The position numbers were made by a program, and so were the translations under genes. The notes beneath the pieces were generated by a model, which saw only the letters and a list, made by a program, of their open reading frames with translations, had not been told where the DNA came from and ran no database searches. Below, in pieces: positions 16,692 through 24,917 of a DNA stretch of 64,000 bases. Origin of the DNA: Laedolimicola sp934402125 (lineage in GTDB: Bacteria; Bacillota; Clostridia; Lachnospirales; Lachnospiraceae); NCBI RefSeq assembly GCF_052065835.1, contig NZ_JBQHTG010000003.1, positions 1-64,000 on the forward strand, in the 5' to 3' direction. Position 1 is the first letter of the stretch. Each line of letters begins with the position of its first letter.

Positions 16692-16904
16692 ATGGCACAG
16701 GTAAGTAAAGATATGCTGATCGCTGACGTACTGAAGACCGATGAGAACATGGCAGGTATCCTGATGCGCGAGGGTATGCACTGCGTAGGATGTCCGGCAC
16801 ACCAGATGGAGTCTCTGGGCGAGGCTGCTATGGTTCACGGCATGGATCCGGATACACTGGTAGCAAGACTGAACGCGTTCCTGGCTGCAAGCGAGCAGGC
16901 ATAA
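16692..16904 (+). CDS. DUF1858 domain protein
   Basis: A 70-residue single-domain protein of the DUF1858 type. It contains the hallmark M-H-C-V-G-C-P-A-H motif (C-x2-C near residues 34-37) followed by an amphipathic helical C-terminus. Related domains are found alone or fused to hybrid-cluster or redox proteins, and a thiol/disulfide or metal-binding role is usually supposed. The function is not established. The ATG follows AAGGAGG by 8 nt. It is divergent from a ferredoxin gene, which supports a link to anaerobic redox metabolism. Confidence 0.85.
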   Translation: MAQVSKDMLIADVLKTDENMAGILMREGMHCVGCPAHQMESLGEAAMVHGMDPDTLVARLNAFLAASEQA

Positions 16905-16935
16905 GAATCAGATAGAACGATCCGAGCAAATAAGG

Positions 16936-16970
16936 AAGACACTGTGGTGGAGACACTGCAGTGTCTTTTT
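16936..16970 (+). terminator. Terminator after DUF1858 gene
   Basis: AAGACACTG (16936-16944) pairs with CAGTGTCTT (16959-16967), followed by further T residues. Confidence 0.8.
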
Positions 16971-17009
16971 GGTTTATAAACTTTTAAGAAAATCCTCACC
17001 CCATTTTTC

Positions 17010-17039
17010 TTGACGGGACAACCCGGCCTGACATATAAT
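17010..17039 (+). promoter_or_regulatory. Sigma-A promoter of RND efflux operon
   Basis: TTGACG at 17010-17015 and TATAAT at 17034-17039 are 18 bp apart, upstream of the membrane-fusion protein gene. Confidence 0.7.
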
Positions 17040-17048
17040 GAAGCCAGA

Positions 17049-17072
17049 TTCCGACCGACTGGTCGGTCGGAA
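17049..17072 (+). promoter_or_regulatory. TetR-type operator of efflux operon
   Basis: TTCCGACCGAC (17049-17059) and GTCGGTCGGAA (17062-17072) are perfect 11-bp arms around a 2-bp centre, starting about 9 bp after the -10. A repressor bound here would block initiation. The TetR protein encoded as third gene of the same operon is the obvious candidate, giving negative autoregulation. GACCGAC-type palindromes are common in TetR operators. Confidence 0.75.
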
Positions 17073-17095
17073 ATTCGATTAAGAGGAGGAAAACC

Positions 17096-18688
17096 ATGAA
17101 AAATAAGAGCGTACTGGCGCTGGGTCTGGTACTGAGCATGAGTGTGTCGATGGTGGGCTGCGGAAGCAAAGAGAAGACCGAAACAGAAAAGGTAAATGTG
17201 GAGGTACAGACGCCGGGGAGCGGCGAGGTAACTCTGGATACGGATTACATCGGAAGCGTATCTCCGGAGCAGCAGGTTTATGTGGTGCCTCTGGTATCCG
17301 GCACCGTGACCCAGGTGAATTATGCCGTGGGCGATACGGTAAAGGAAGGCGACGTGCTGTTCAAGATCGACGACGAGGCGGCGCAGCTTCAGATGAGTAA
17401 CGCAAAAGCGGCTTACAGTCAGGCCCAGGCCGGAGTCAATGTGGCTACCGGAGGCTCCCGGCATCTGCAGAACTACCAGACAGAGCAGGGCATTGACAGC
17501 CTGGAGGAGAATCTGGATAAGGTACGGGACGGTATCAAGGATATGGAAAGCCAGATTGACACGTTGGGAACCCAGGAAACCCAGCTTAGTCAGGCTGTGA
17601 CAGCAGCGCAGGCCAATGTGGAGGCAAAAAACCAGGTGCTCGCCCAGGAACAGCTGAAGCTGGATAGTTTGCTGAAGGCTGCGGAAACAGGCAATCCGTC
17701 CGGTGCAGGCGGTACAACACAAGCAGGCACAGGCAGTACCGGTGCGGCCGAGAATGGAACAGAGGGCGGAGCAACCTCTGGTGTAGAAAGCAGCGGCACA
17801 GCCAGTGAGTTGGCTATTCAGGAACAAAAGACGGTGGTAGCCAATGCAAAGCTGGAGCTGACCCAGGCCCAGGGCGCGCTTTCTCAGGCCCAGTCCGGCC
17901 TTTCTTCTGTGAAATCCGGGAAATCCCAGCTGGAAAGCGCGTTGGAAAGCACCAAGAGCCAGAAGGAGACCTTGAAGGATAACTTAAAGACAACCCAGAA
18001 GACTTATGAAATCACAAAAAATGAAGTGTACCCGGAAACAGACGCGACCTATTCCGCCCAGCTTGCCCAGGCCAATGTGGGTCTGGAGTCGGCCCAGTAT
18101 CAGCTGGATATGTACACCGTCAAGGCGCCCATTTCCGGCCAGATCGAGTCCATTTCCGTGGAGAAGGATTCCATGGCTTCTGCGGGCAGCCCGGCCTATG
18201 TCATTTCCAATAAGGATTCGATGACCGTTACCTTCAATGTGGCAGAGAAGGTCAAGGATGAGCTGCAGGTGGGCGACGCCATTGAGGTAGAGCGAAATGG
18301 TGAAACCTTTGCCGGAACCATCACGGAGGTGGGAACCATGGCAGGGCCGCAGACCCGTCTTTTCCAGGTAAAGGCTTCTGTCATCGGAGCCGGAGATAAG
18401 CTGCCCAGCGGCGTGTCCGTCAAGGTGCATGCCACTACCCAGAGGGAAGAGAGCAGCCTGGTAATCCCCTATGACGCGATTTATTTTTCCGCAGGCAGCG
18501 CCTATGTGTATTGTGTAGAGGACGGAAAGCTTGTGAAAACCCCGATTACCGTGGGCCTGATGAATGATGACGAGGCGACTGTAGCGGATGGATTAAACGG
18601 GGAAAGTCAGGTGGTTACCACCTGGTCCTCCAAGCTTAGAGATGGTGCAGAAGTTGTGGTGAAAACAGAGGCGGAGGACGCGGAATAA
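17096..18688 (+). CDS. RND efflux membrane-fusion (HlyD-family) lipoprotein
   Basis: The 530-residue adaptor of an RND-type exporter. Residues 1-22 are a lipoprotein signal ending V-G-C (about Cys22). The first biotinyl-lipoyl half is V-S-G-T-V-T-Q-V-N-Y-A-V-G-D-T-V-K-E-G-D near 60-85. A long Gln/Ala/Ser-rich coiled-coil hairpin (about 90-330) follows, interrupted by a Gly/Thr/Ser-rich stretch near 200-235. The second lipoyl half is A-P-I-S-G-Q-I-E-S near 345, and then come beta-barrel domains. The low-complexity insert in the hairpin is unusual. Its stop codon abuts the transporter start, so the two are translationally coupled. Confidence 0.9.
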   Translation: MKNKSVLALGLVLSMSVSMVGCGSKEKTETEKVNVEVQTPGSGEVTLDTDYIGSVSPEQQVYVVPLVSGTVTQVNYAVGDTVKEGDVLFKIDDEAAQLQMSNAKAAYSQAQAGVNVATGGSRHLQNYQTEQGIDSLEENLDKVRDGIKDMESQIDTLGTQETQLSQAVTAAQANVEAKNQVLAQEQLKLDSLLKAAETGNPSGAGGTTQAGTGSTGAAENGTEGGATSGVESSGTASELAIQEQKTVVANAKLELTQAQGALSQAQSGLSSVKSGKSQLESALESTKSQKETLKDNLKTTQKTYEITKNEVYPETDATYSAQLAQANVGLESAQYQLDMYTVKAPISGQIESISVEKDSMASAGSPAYVISNKDSMTVTFNVAEKVKDELQVGDAIEVERNGETFAGTITEVGTMAGPQTRLFQVKASVIGAGDKLPSGVSVKVHATTQREESSLVIPYDAIYFSAGSAYVYCVEDGKLVKTPITVGLMNDDEATVADGLNGESQVVTTWSSKLRDGAEVVVKTEAEDAE

Positions 18689-21600
18689 ATGAATCTGACA
18701 AAATTTTCCTTAAAAAGACCGGTCACGACCCTTCTGGTTGTCCTGGCGCTGGCGGTATTCGGTATCTCGTCCCTTCTGGGTCTGAGACTGGAACTGATGC
18801 CGGATATGGATATGCCGGTGATGATGGTTATGACCATTTATCCGGGAGCGGATCCGGAATCCGTAGAGGAGCTGGTAAGCTCTGAGATAGAAGGCAAGGT
18901 GGGAGCCTTAAGCGGTGTGGATTCCGTTACCACCTATTCCCAGGAGAACAGTTCCATGGTTCTCCTGCAGTATGATTACAGTGTGGATACCAACGACGCG
19001 TATCTGGATCTGCGAGCGGCGCTGGATTCGGTGGAGCGTTCTCTGCCGGATGACTGCCAGAGCCCCATCGTTATGAAAATGGATATCAATTCCATGCCCA
19101 GTATGATGTATTCCTTAAGCACCACCGACGGCAGCGACGTTCTCTCCCTGGCCAATGACGAGATTGTGCCGGAGCTGAAGGCGGTAAGCTCGGTGGCCAG
19201 CGTGGAGGTCAGCGGCGGACGGGAGAATTATATCCAGGTGAAGCTGGACGAGGAGGCCATGAACCAATATGGCCTGACCATAAGTAGCATCGCCCAGTTT
19301 ATTGCGACCACTGATTTTACGATTCCGATTGGTTCCCTGGAGCAGGGCAGTCAGTCCATCAGTGCGATCAGTACGGCGGACGTCAATACCGTAGAGGATT
19401 TGCGGCAAATTCCTTTGTTTACCGCTACCGGCAGTATGATTCACCTGTCAGACGTGGCTGACGTGCAGTGGTCCCAGAAGGAGCCGGACAGCATCAGCCG
19501 TTATAACGGCGAGGAGACTCTGACGGTCAGCGTTACCAAGAACCAGAGCGCAAGTACCCTGGGAGTGGTGCGGGACGTCAGAAAGACCATGGAGCGGCTG
19601 CAGAAGGAGCATCCGGGACTGGTGGCGACAGCCTCCTACGACGCGTCGGATATGATTCTTCTGGCTGTAAAATCAGTAGGAAGCACGCTGCTCATGGGTG
19701 TCATCCTGTCTATGCTGGTGCTGTTTATTTTCTTCGGCGACTGGAAGGCCAGCCTGATTGTAGGAAGCGCCATGCCCATCTCCCTGTTGGTGACGGTGAT
19801 TGTCATGGCCGTGGCAGGCTTTTCACTGAATATCATTACGCTGGGTGCGCTGGTGATTGCCATCGGTATGATGGTAGACAGCTCCAGTGTGGTACTGGAG
19901 AGCTGTTTCCGGGCGAAGGATAAAAAGCCGGGCTTTCGGGAGGCTGCGGAAATTGGTACCAGAGGCGTGGCAGGCTCTATCGTGGCTTCTACGATTACCA
20001 CAGTCGTGGTATACCTGCCTCTGTGTATCCAGACTGGACTGACCGGACAGATTTTCGGACAGCTGGGCTATACGATTATCATCGCCATGCTGGCGTCTCT
20101 GATTTCCGCGCTGACTCTGGTTCCTCTGTTTTTCTGTATCTTCAAGCCGCAGGAGAAAAAGGAACTGAAGCTGAACGGATTTCTGGATAAGGTTAAGGAG
20201 AAATATGACAGGCTGGAGCGGAAGCTCTTACATAAGAAGAAGCTGAGCGTTCTGGTGGCGGTGGTGCTGTTAGTTATGTCCTTCGGTCTGGTGAGTCTGA
20301 TGAAGGTGGAGCTGATGCCGGCCATGGACGAGGGAACCATTTCCGTGGCGGCTGCCTTCCGTAGCGGTACCAAAGCAGAAGAAGTAGATAAAAAAATGAA
20401 GGAGATGGAGGCTATGGTGGCTGCCCATGAGGATGTGGACAGCTATACCCTGACGTCCTCTAAGGGCTCCGGCAAAATCTCCGTTAATCTGAAAGAAGAT
20501 CGGAAGATGTCCAGCCAGGAGGTGGCAGATGAGTGGCTGGAGGAGACCAGGGATATGACTGGCGTACAGTTGGATATCACCGTCAGCAGCCAGATGTCTA
20601 CCATGATGCTCGCGTCAAGCGGCGGAAGCGTAACCCTGGCTTCAACCAATCTGGACGATCTGAAGGAAGCGGTTTCTGCCCTTCAGGAAAAGGCCTGGAA
20701 TATTCCGGGTGTGTTGAATGTGTCCTCAGATGCCGGTGAAGGCGCTACCCAGATTCAGGTGGTAATTGATCCGTTGGACGCTATGGCCCACGGTATGACG
20801 CCCATACAGGCAGCAGGGGGACTCTACAGTATGATCAGCGGAACCGAGGCCATGACTATTACGTCAAATGGCGAGGAATATAGTGTCATGCTGGAGTATC
20901 CGGAAGGCACCTACACAAAGGCGAGCACGCTTCTGGACGCCTCCGTCGGCGGCGTACCTCTATCAGAGATGGCGACGCTTCAATATACCGATTCCCAGCA
21001 GACAGTTATGAAGCAGAACGGAAAATACACCACCACCATTACCGCTTCCTGTGTCTCAGAAGATACAGACGCGGTAGACGCGGCGCTGGATAAGCTGGTA
21101 GCAGATACAAAGCTTCCGGATTCTGTGGAACAGACCAAGGACACCATGGACGAGATGATGACAGAGACCTTTACGGCCATCGGTAAGGCGATTGCAGCGG
21201 CAGTATTCCTGGTATTCCTGGTTATGGCCATGCAGTTTGAATCTCCGAAGTATTCCCTGATGGTCATGCTGAGCATTCCCTTCAGTCTGATTGGTTCCTT
21301 TGGATTTCTCTTTCTGTCCGGACAGTCGCTGACCATGATTTCCATGATGGGTATTATGATGCTGGTGGGTATCGTAGTAAATAACGGTATCCTGTATGTG
21401 GACGGCGTCCATGCCCTGATGAATGAGGAAGGACTGGGACTGGAGGACGCGCTGATTGAAAGCGGAAAGACGAGACTCCGGCCGATTCTGATTACTACGC
21501 TGACTACCGTTATTTCCATGATTCCCATGTCTCTGGGACTGGGAACCGGAACGGAAATGATGCAGAGCATGGGTATCATTATCATCGGCGGCCTGACTGC

Positions 21601-21739
21601 CTCTACGATTCTGATTCTTTTGTTAATGCCGGTATTCTATCTGATGGCTTACGGAAATAAAAAAGAAAAGGGGCCGAAAAAACCGCGGAAATGGAGGCTT
21701 AGAAAGCATGGAACTGCAGAAACCGAAGTCGATGCCTGA
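18689..21739 (+). CDS. RND-family efflux transporter (HAE type)
   Basis: A 1016-residue inner-membrane exporter with the 12-helix, two-loop layout of AcrB-like proteins: N-terminal helix L-K-R-P-V-T-T-L-L-V, large porter loops (about 40-330 and 530-830) and two six-helix membrane blocks. The helix-4 motif reads G-M-M-V-D-S-S-S-V-V-L-E: the first proton-relay aspartate is present, while the second, Asp408 in AcrB, is Ser. The second half has the matching G-I-V-V-N-N-G-I motif. The substrate is unknown. In a Gram-positive cell it would work with the lipoprotein adaptor encoded just upstream. Its last 32 bases overlap the TetR gene. Confidence 0.92.
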   Translation: MNLTKFSLKRPVTTLLVVLALAVFGISSLLGLRLELMPDMDMPVMMVMTIYPGADPESVEELVSSEIEGKVGALSGVDSVTTYSQENSSMVLLQYDYSVDTNDAYLDLRAALDSVERSLPDDCQSPIVMKMDINSMPSMMYSLSTTDGSDVLSLANDEIVPELKAVSSVASVEVSGGRENYIQVKLDEEAMNQYGLTISSIAQFIATTDFTIPIGSLEQGSQSISAISTADVNTVEDLRQIPLFTATGSMIHLSDVADVQWSQKEPDSISRYNGEETLTVSVTKNQSASTLGVVRDVRKTMERLQKEHPGLVATASYDASDMILLAVKSVGSTLLMGVILSMLVLFIFFGDWKASLIVGSAMPISLLVTVIVMAVAGFSLNIITLGALVIAIGMMVDSSSVVLESCFRAKDKKPGFREAAEIGTRGVAGSIVASTITTVVVYLPLCIQTGLTGQIFGQLGYTIIIAMLASLISALTLVPLFFCIFKPQEKKELKLNGFLDKVKEKYDRLERKLLHKKKLSVLVAVVLLVMSFGLVSLMKVELMPAMDEGTISVAAAFRSGTKAEEVDKKMKEMEAMVAAHEDVDSYTLTSSKGSGKISVNLKEDRKMSSQEVADEWLEETRDMTGVQLDITVSSQMSTMMLASSGGSVTLASTNLDDLKEAVSALQEKAWNIPGVLNVSSDAGEGATQIQVVIDPLDAMAHGMTPIQAAGGLYSMISGTEAMTITSNGEEYSVMLEYPEGTYTKASTLLDASVGGVPLSEMATLQYTDSQQTVMKQNGKYTTTITASCVSEDTDAVDAALDKLVADTKLPDSVEQTKDTMDEMMTETFTAIGKAIAAAVFLVFLVMAMQFESPKYSLMVMLSIPFSLIGSFGFLFLSGQSLTMISMMGIMMLVGIVVNNGILYVDGVHALMNEEGLGLEDALIESGKTRLRPILITTLTTVISMIPMSLGLGTGTEMMQSMGIIIIGGLTASTILILLLMPVFYLMAYGNKKEKGPKKPRKWRLRKHGTAETEVDA

Positions 21740-22349
21740 GCTGAAGCCCAAGGTAAAAGCCCTCTACGATGCAGTGCTGGAGCTTCTGAATGAAAATGCG
21801 GATGTCAATACCCTGACCGTGTCGGATATTACGAAGCGTGCAGGTATCGGTAAGGGAACGGCCTACGATTATTTCAGCTGTAAAGAAGAAATCATTGCGG
21901 GAGCCATTATCTATGACGCCCAGATCCAGGGCGTGGAGAGCTGGGAAAGACTGGAAAATATTCCGGGCTTTGAAGAAAAGATCTGCTATTGCTTTCATTG
22001 GGTGGCAGAGTGTGTGCAGGAGCAGCGGGCCTTTGCCAGGTTTCTGTTCCTGTCGGCCCATCCGGGAGCGGCTAAGGACGATATTATGAAGAAGCTGCAG
22101 AGCATGCTTGCGGAAAGCAGGCAGTGCGGCGATATGGGTCCTATGATGATTCTGGGAAATCTGTGTGACTGCGGCATGCGGGAATGCTATATCCGGAAGG
22201 GACTCCCGAAGCAGGCGGCGGTGTATATGCTGCTTGGCAGCCTGACCTCCCTGGTGATGTATCTGGGAGAAAAAAAACAGACCGGGGATTTCTGTCCGGA
22301 GGAGATGGGAACCTATCTGTGCGAGGGCTTTTTAAAAGCAGTAAGGTAA
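21708..22349 (+). CDS. TetR-family repressor of RND operon
   Basis: A 213-residue TetR-type regulator. The N-terminal helix-turn-helix spans about residues 25-65 (L-T-V-S-D-I-T-K-R-A-G-I-G-K-G-T-A-Y-D-Y-F-S-C-K-E-E-I). The rest is an all-helical ligand domain with several cysteines (C-D-C-G near 150), unassignable by sequence. It overlaps the end of the transporter gene and is the last gene before a terminator, so it is part of the operon. The GACCGAC palindrome at the operon promoter is its probable site. The start at 21708 is preceded by an AGGC-type site inside the transporter gene. Confidence 0.85.
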   Translation: MELQKPKSMPELKPKVKALYDAVLELLNENADVNTLTVSDITKRAGIGKGTAYDYFSCKEEIIAGAIIYDAQIQGVESWERLENIPGFEEKICYCFHWVAECVQEQRAFARFLFLSAHPGAAKDDIMKKLQSMLAESRQCGDMGPMMILGNLCDCGMRECYIRKGLPKQAAVYMLLGSLTSLVMYLGEKKQTGDFCPEEMGTYLCEGFLKAVR

Positions 22350-22363
22350 GAAATAAGGAATAA

Positions 22364-22399
22364 AAAACAGACTGTGACTTTACCGTCACAGTCTGTTTT
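22364..22399 (+). terminator. Terminator after TetR gene, adjoining next promoter
   Basis: AAAACAGACTGTGAC (22364-22378) pairs perfectly with GTCACAGTCTGTTTT (22385-22399), whose own end supplies the T run. A perfect TATAAT (22402-22407) follows 2 bp later, so the 3' arm of the terminator is the spacer of the next promoter (weak -35 TTTACC at 22379-22384). Confidence 0.8.
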
Positions 22400-22462
22400 G
22401 CTATAATAGAACCGGTGGTTTTAGAAAAAAACGCATGGAAAATGCAGCAGGAGGTATGAGGT

Positions 22463-22873
22463 ATGCTTTTGGAAAAACTGGAGCAGGAGGGTATCAAGAA
22501 GGAGCTGGAAGCCCTCGGATACAACTGTGAGGAGATCTTCGGCGGCCTGAAGGAGGAGACGGACCGGCTGTACGCGTCCTATTCCTGGCAGAAGATTCCC
22601 TGTACGGTAGAAGGAATCCGGGAGTATGTGATTCACGCGGTTCCGCCGAAGGAGCTTCGGGAGAAGGACTATCCCTGGGAGGAGTGGTTTATCCAGTTCG
22701 ACGAACCGGTACACCACGTACTGTTTATGCACGATCAGGAGATCTGCAATGCGGAAGCGCCGATTCCGGAGGGAGATACACAGCATCCGGCGGAGATTTG
22801 CGGAAGAACCTGGTACTATTATGACGATAAGAACAGCTATCCGCATTTTGCGGGAAAGGCAGAGCCGAGATAA
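22463..22873 (+). CDS. Hypothetical protein (136 aa)
   Basis: I do not recognise the family. It is a soluble, acidic protein rich in Trp, Tyr and Glu (W-E-E-W-F-I-Q-F-D and T-W-Y-Y-Y-D-D), with no signal or membrane segment. The first 40 residues look helical and the rest mixed. The ATG at 22463 is 8 nt after AGGAGG; another ATG 7 nt upstream is out of frame. It has its own TATAAT at 22402-22407 and a terminator around its stop codon, so it is monocistronic between the efflux operon and the phosphoesterase gene. Confidence 0.65.
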   Translation: MLLEKLEQEGIKKELEALGYNCEEIFGGLKEETDRLYASYSWQKIPCTVEGIREYVIHAVPPKELREKDYPWEEWFIQFDEPVHHVLFMHDQEICNAEAPIPEGDTQHPAEICGRTWYYYDDKNSYPHFAGKAEPR

Positions 22874-22887
22874 GGCTCTGCTTTTTT
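22859..22887 (+). terminator. Terminator around stop codon of hypothetical gene
   Basis: GCAGAGCC (22859-22866) pairs with GGCTCTGC (22874-22881), followed by six T. The TAA stop codon sits in the loop. Confidence 0.85.
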
Positions 22888-23022
22888 CTTAAGAAATTCA
22901 AAAGATTCTTAAAAAAACAGGTATTTCCTTGAATCCGCCGGAATATAATGCTAGAGTATAGCTTGCAATCCCTTTCTTTGTGGCAGGGAGCAAGACAACG
23001 GGTGGCGAAAGAGGAGAAGTTT

Positions 23023-24537
23023 ATGAAAAAGAATAACCGAGGAATTCGTACGGTATTTACAGCGGGCGTTCTGCTTGTGCTGGTTATAGCGGCTGCATGG
23101 ACGCTGAAGCACAGAAAGGCGGACGAGCCTGCGGATGCAGAGATTAAGATAGAAACGCCGGTTTCAGAGGAAGAGGCGCCAGTGGAAGAAACAGCTCCGG
23201 CGGCGGAGCCGACGGTGGATCCGGCCGCAGAGCAGGCAGCTAAGGACGAAGCAGCCCGTCAGGAGCAGGAAAAGAGTACCTTCGCGACGGACTATGAGAG
23301 CGAACCGCTTCTGAATACCACTTCTATTAAATATCTGAGCCTGGAGGTGGGAGGAACCGACGATGAGATCCGCCTCAACTGGATGTCTCCCAGCGGAAGC
23401 GCCGGACAGGTAAGCTGGTATACCGTGCAGGACGGGACATTTCAGATGGTGACGGCCCAGTGCAGCGCTTCCCAGACTATGCCCGGATATTATGTAAACA
23501 AAGCGACGGTGACCGGACTGCAGCCGGGAATGACCTATGCTTATAAGGTAGGAAATGACGCAGGCGGCTGGTCTCCCGAATACAAATATACGGTGCCGGA
23601 GGGCGACACGAAAGAGGGCTTTACCTTTCTGGTAACTTCTGACGCGGAGATTGGGCAGGATCAGTATCAGGAGGAAGAGGTAACGGTAGAAAACTGGGAC
23701 AAGGTGGTGACACGCCTGACCAATTATGTGCCGGAGGCGCAGTTTATGGTACATGCGGGCGATCAGGTGGCTCAGTTTGGAAATGCGGAGGAATACAGCG
23801 GCTTCCTGGATCATCTGGGACTTTATAAGATTCCGCTGGCGCCGGTGACCGGAAATCACGATGTGGCCAACGAGCAGATTTGTAAGGAGCTGGGTTACGG
23901 CGGCGGCCCCTTTTTCTATGAGCATTTTAATGTGCCGAACCGCTCAGACACCTATGGAATGAGCGAATATGATAAGGACGGAGATTACTATTTTATCCGG
24001 GGCGATGTACTGTTTCTTGTACTGAACAGCATTACAGCCCAGGAGACGGATACGCATGAAGAGTATGTGCCAAAGGTGATTGCGGAGCACCCGGACACAA
24101 AATGGAGGGTGATTATCCAGCATTATCCGGCTTACAGCAGCGTGAAGCGCTATCAGGACCAGATGGATTCCTGGATTCGAAAGTCCCTGGCTTATATCTG
24201 TGCGGATAATGACATTGATCTGGTGATCACCGGTCATGACGCGGTGTATTCCCGCTCTGCCTTTATCAACCGGGAATGCGCCAGAATAGATAATAATTAT
24301 GATTATGCGTCCGGAGCTACCGCTGTAAATCCGGAGGGAACCATGTATGTGGTCTGCGGAACTTCCAGCGGAAGCCTGTATCAGGGAGTGACGCCGAACG
24401 GCAACCTGGTCTGCCAGATAGAGCAGGAGCAGCCCATGGCGATCCGCTTTGATGTGACAGACAGGGAGCTGCGTCTGAAGGCGTATACGGTAGACGACTG
24501 GACGGTGCGGGACGAATATACAATCCGCAAGGAATAA
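23023..24537 (+). CDS. Membrane-anchored purple-acid-phosphatase-like metallophosphoesterase
   Basis: A 504-residue extracytoplasmic phosphoesterase. An N-terminal signal anchor (about 10-28) is followed by a Glu/Ala/Pro-rich linker (about 35-90). A fibronectin-III-like domain typical of purple acid phosphatases (about 105-200) leads to a calcineurin-like domain whose metal motifs are visible in order: S-D-A-E, H-A-G-D-Q, G-N-H-D, I-Q-H-Y-P and G-H-D-A-V-Y-S-R. The ATG at 23023 follows GAGGAGAAG; the upstream open frame covers the promoter region (TATAAT at 22944-22949, no good -35). Likely roles are phosphate scavenging or nucleotide hydrolysis outside the cell. The substrate is not determinable. 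Confidence 0.85.
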   Translation: MKKNNRGIRTVFTAGVLLVLVIAAAWTLKHRKADEPADAEIKIETPVSEEEAPVEETAPAAEPTVDPAAEQAAKDEAARQEQEKSTFATDYESEPLLNTTSIKYLSLEVGGTDDEIRLNWMSPSGSAGQVSWYTVQDGTFQMVTAQCSASQTMPGYYVNKATVTGLQPGMTYAYKVGNDAGGWSPEYKYTVPEGDTKEGFTFLVTSDAEIGQDQYQEEEVTVENWDKVVTRLTNYVPEAQFMVHAGDQVAQFGNAEEYSGFLDHLGLYKIPLAPVTGNHDVANEQICKELGYGGGPFFYEHFNVPNRSDTYGMSEYDKDGDYYFIRGDVLFLVLNSITAQETDTHEEYVPKVIAEHPDTKWRVIIQHYPAYSSVKRYQDQMDSWIRKSLAYICADNDIDLVITGHDAVYSRSAFINRECARIDNNYDYASGATAVNPEGTMYVVCGTSSGSLYQGVTPNGNLVCQIEQEQPMAIRFDVTDRELRLKAYTVDDWTVRDEYTIRKE

Positions 24538-24548
24538 GCCCGGAAGCC

Positions 24549-24577
24549 TTGACAATCCGCGGAAAGACTGCTATATT
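24549..24577 (+). promoter_or_regulatory. Sigma-A promoter of T-box-valS operon
   Basis: A perfect TTGACA at 24549-24554 and TATATT at 24572-24577 are 17 bp apart, starting 12 bp after the phosphoesterase stop codon. The transcript would begin near 24584, giving a leader of about 330 nt before valS. Confidence 0.75.
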
Positions 24578-24583
24578 TACCTA

Positions 24584-24875
24584 CAGTTAGACTGGAAAGA
24601 ATAACGAAATCATGACAAAGGCAGAGAAAAAGAGGAGTAGGCAGGGCAGACGTCAAAAGAGAGGACAGCTCACGGGCTGAGAGGCTGTCGTGGAAGGGTC
24701 GCTTGCGGAAGGTAGCTTTGGAGCCGGAATGGTGAACCGGATCAATGTTCACAGTAGCCATTCACGCCTGACCAGCGTTAAAGGGTGAGAGATATGAGGC
24801 GGATTTTTGCTTCATAAGTAAGGTGGTACCGCGCACAAGCGCCCTTTCAGGATAAGAGAGGGCGCTTATTTTTTT
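24584..24875 (+). promoter_or_regulatory. Valine T-box riboswitch
   Basis: A tRNA-sensing leader that lets valS be transcribed when tRNA-Val is uncharged. Seen in order: GAGTAG (24632-24637) and AGAGAGG of stem I; the specifier region G-G-A-A-G then GTA (24712-24714), a valine codon, followed by the typical GCTTTGGAGC; the T-box core AAGGTGGTACCGCG (24820-24833); and the terminator, AAGCGCCCT (24837-24845) with AGGGCGCTT (24859-24867) then seven T from 24869. The specifier matches the downstream gene, which supports the assignment. The 5' boundary is inferred from the promoter. Confidence 0.92.
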
Positions 24876-24917
24876 CGACTGGTTCAAGAAGCGAAAGAAA
24901 AATGAAGGAGGAACAGA

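Noticed and set aside
22929..22949. TTGAAT and TATAAT as a promoter for the phosphoesterase
   Set aside because: The spacing is 9 bp. Only the -10 looks credible and no good -35 is found.
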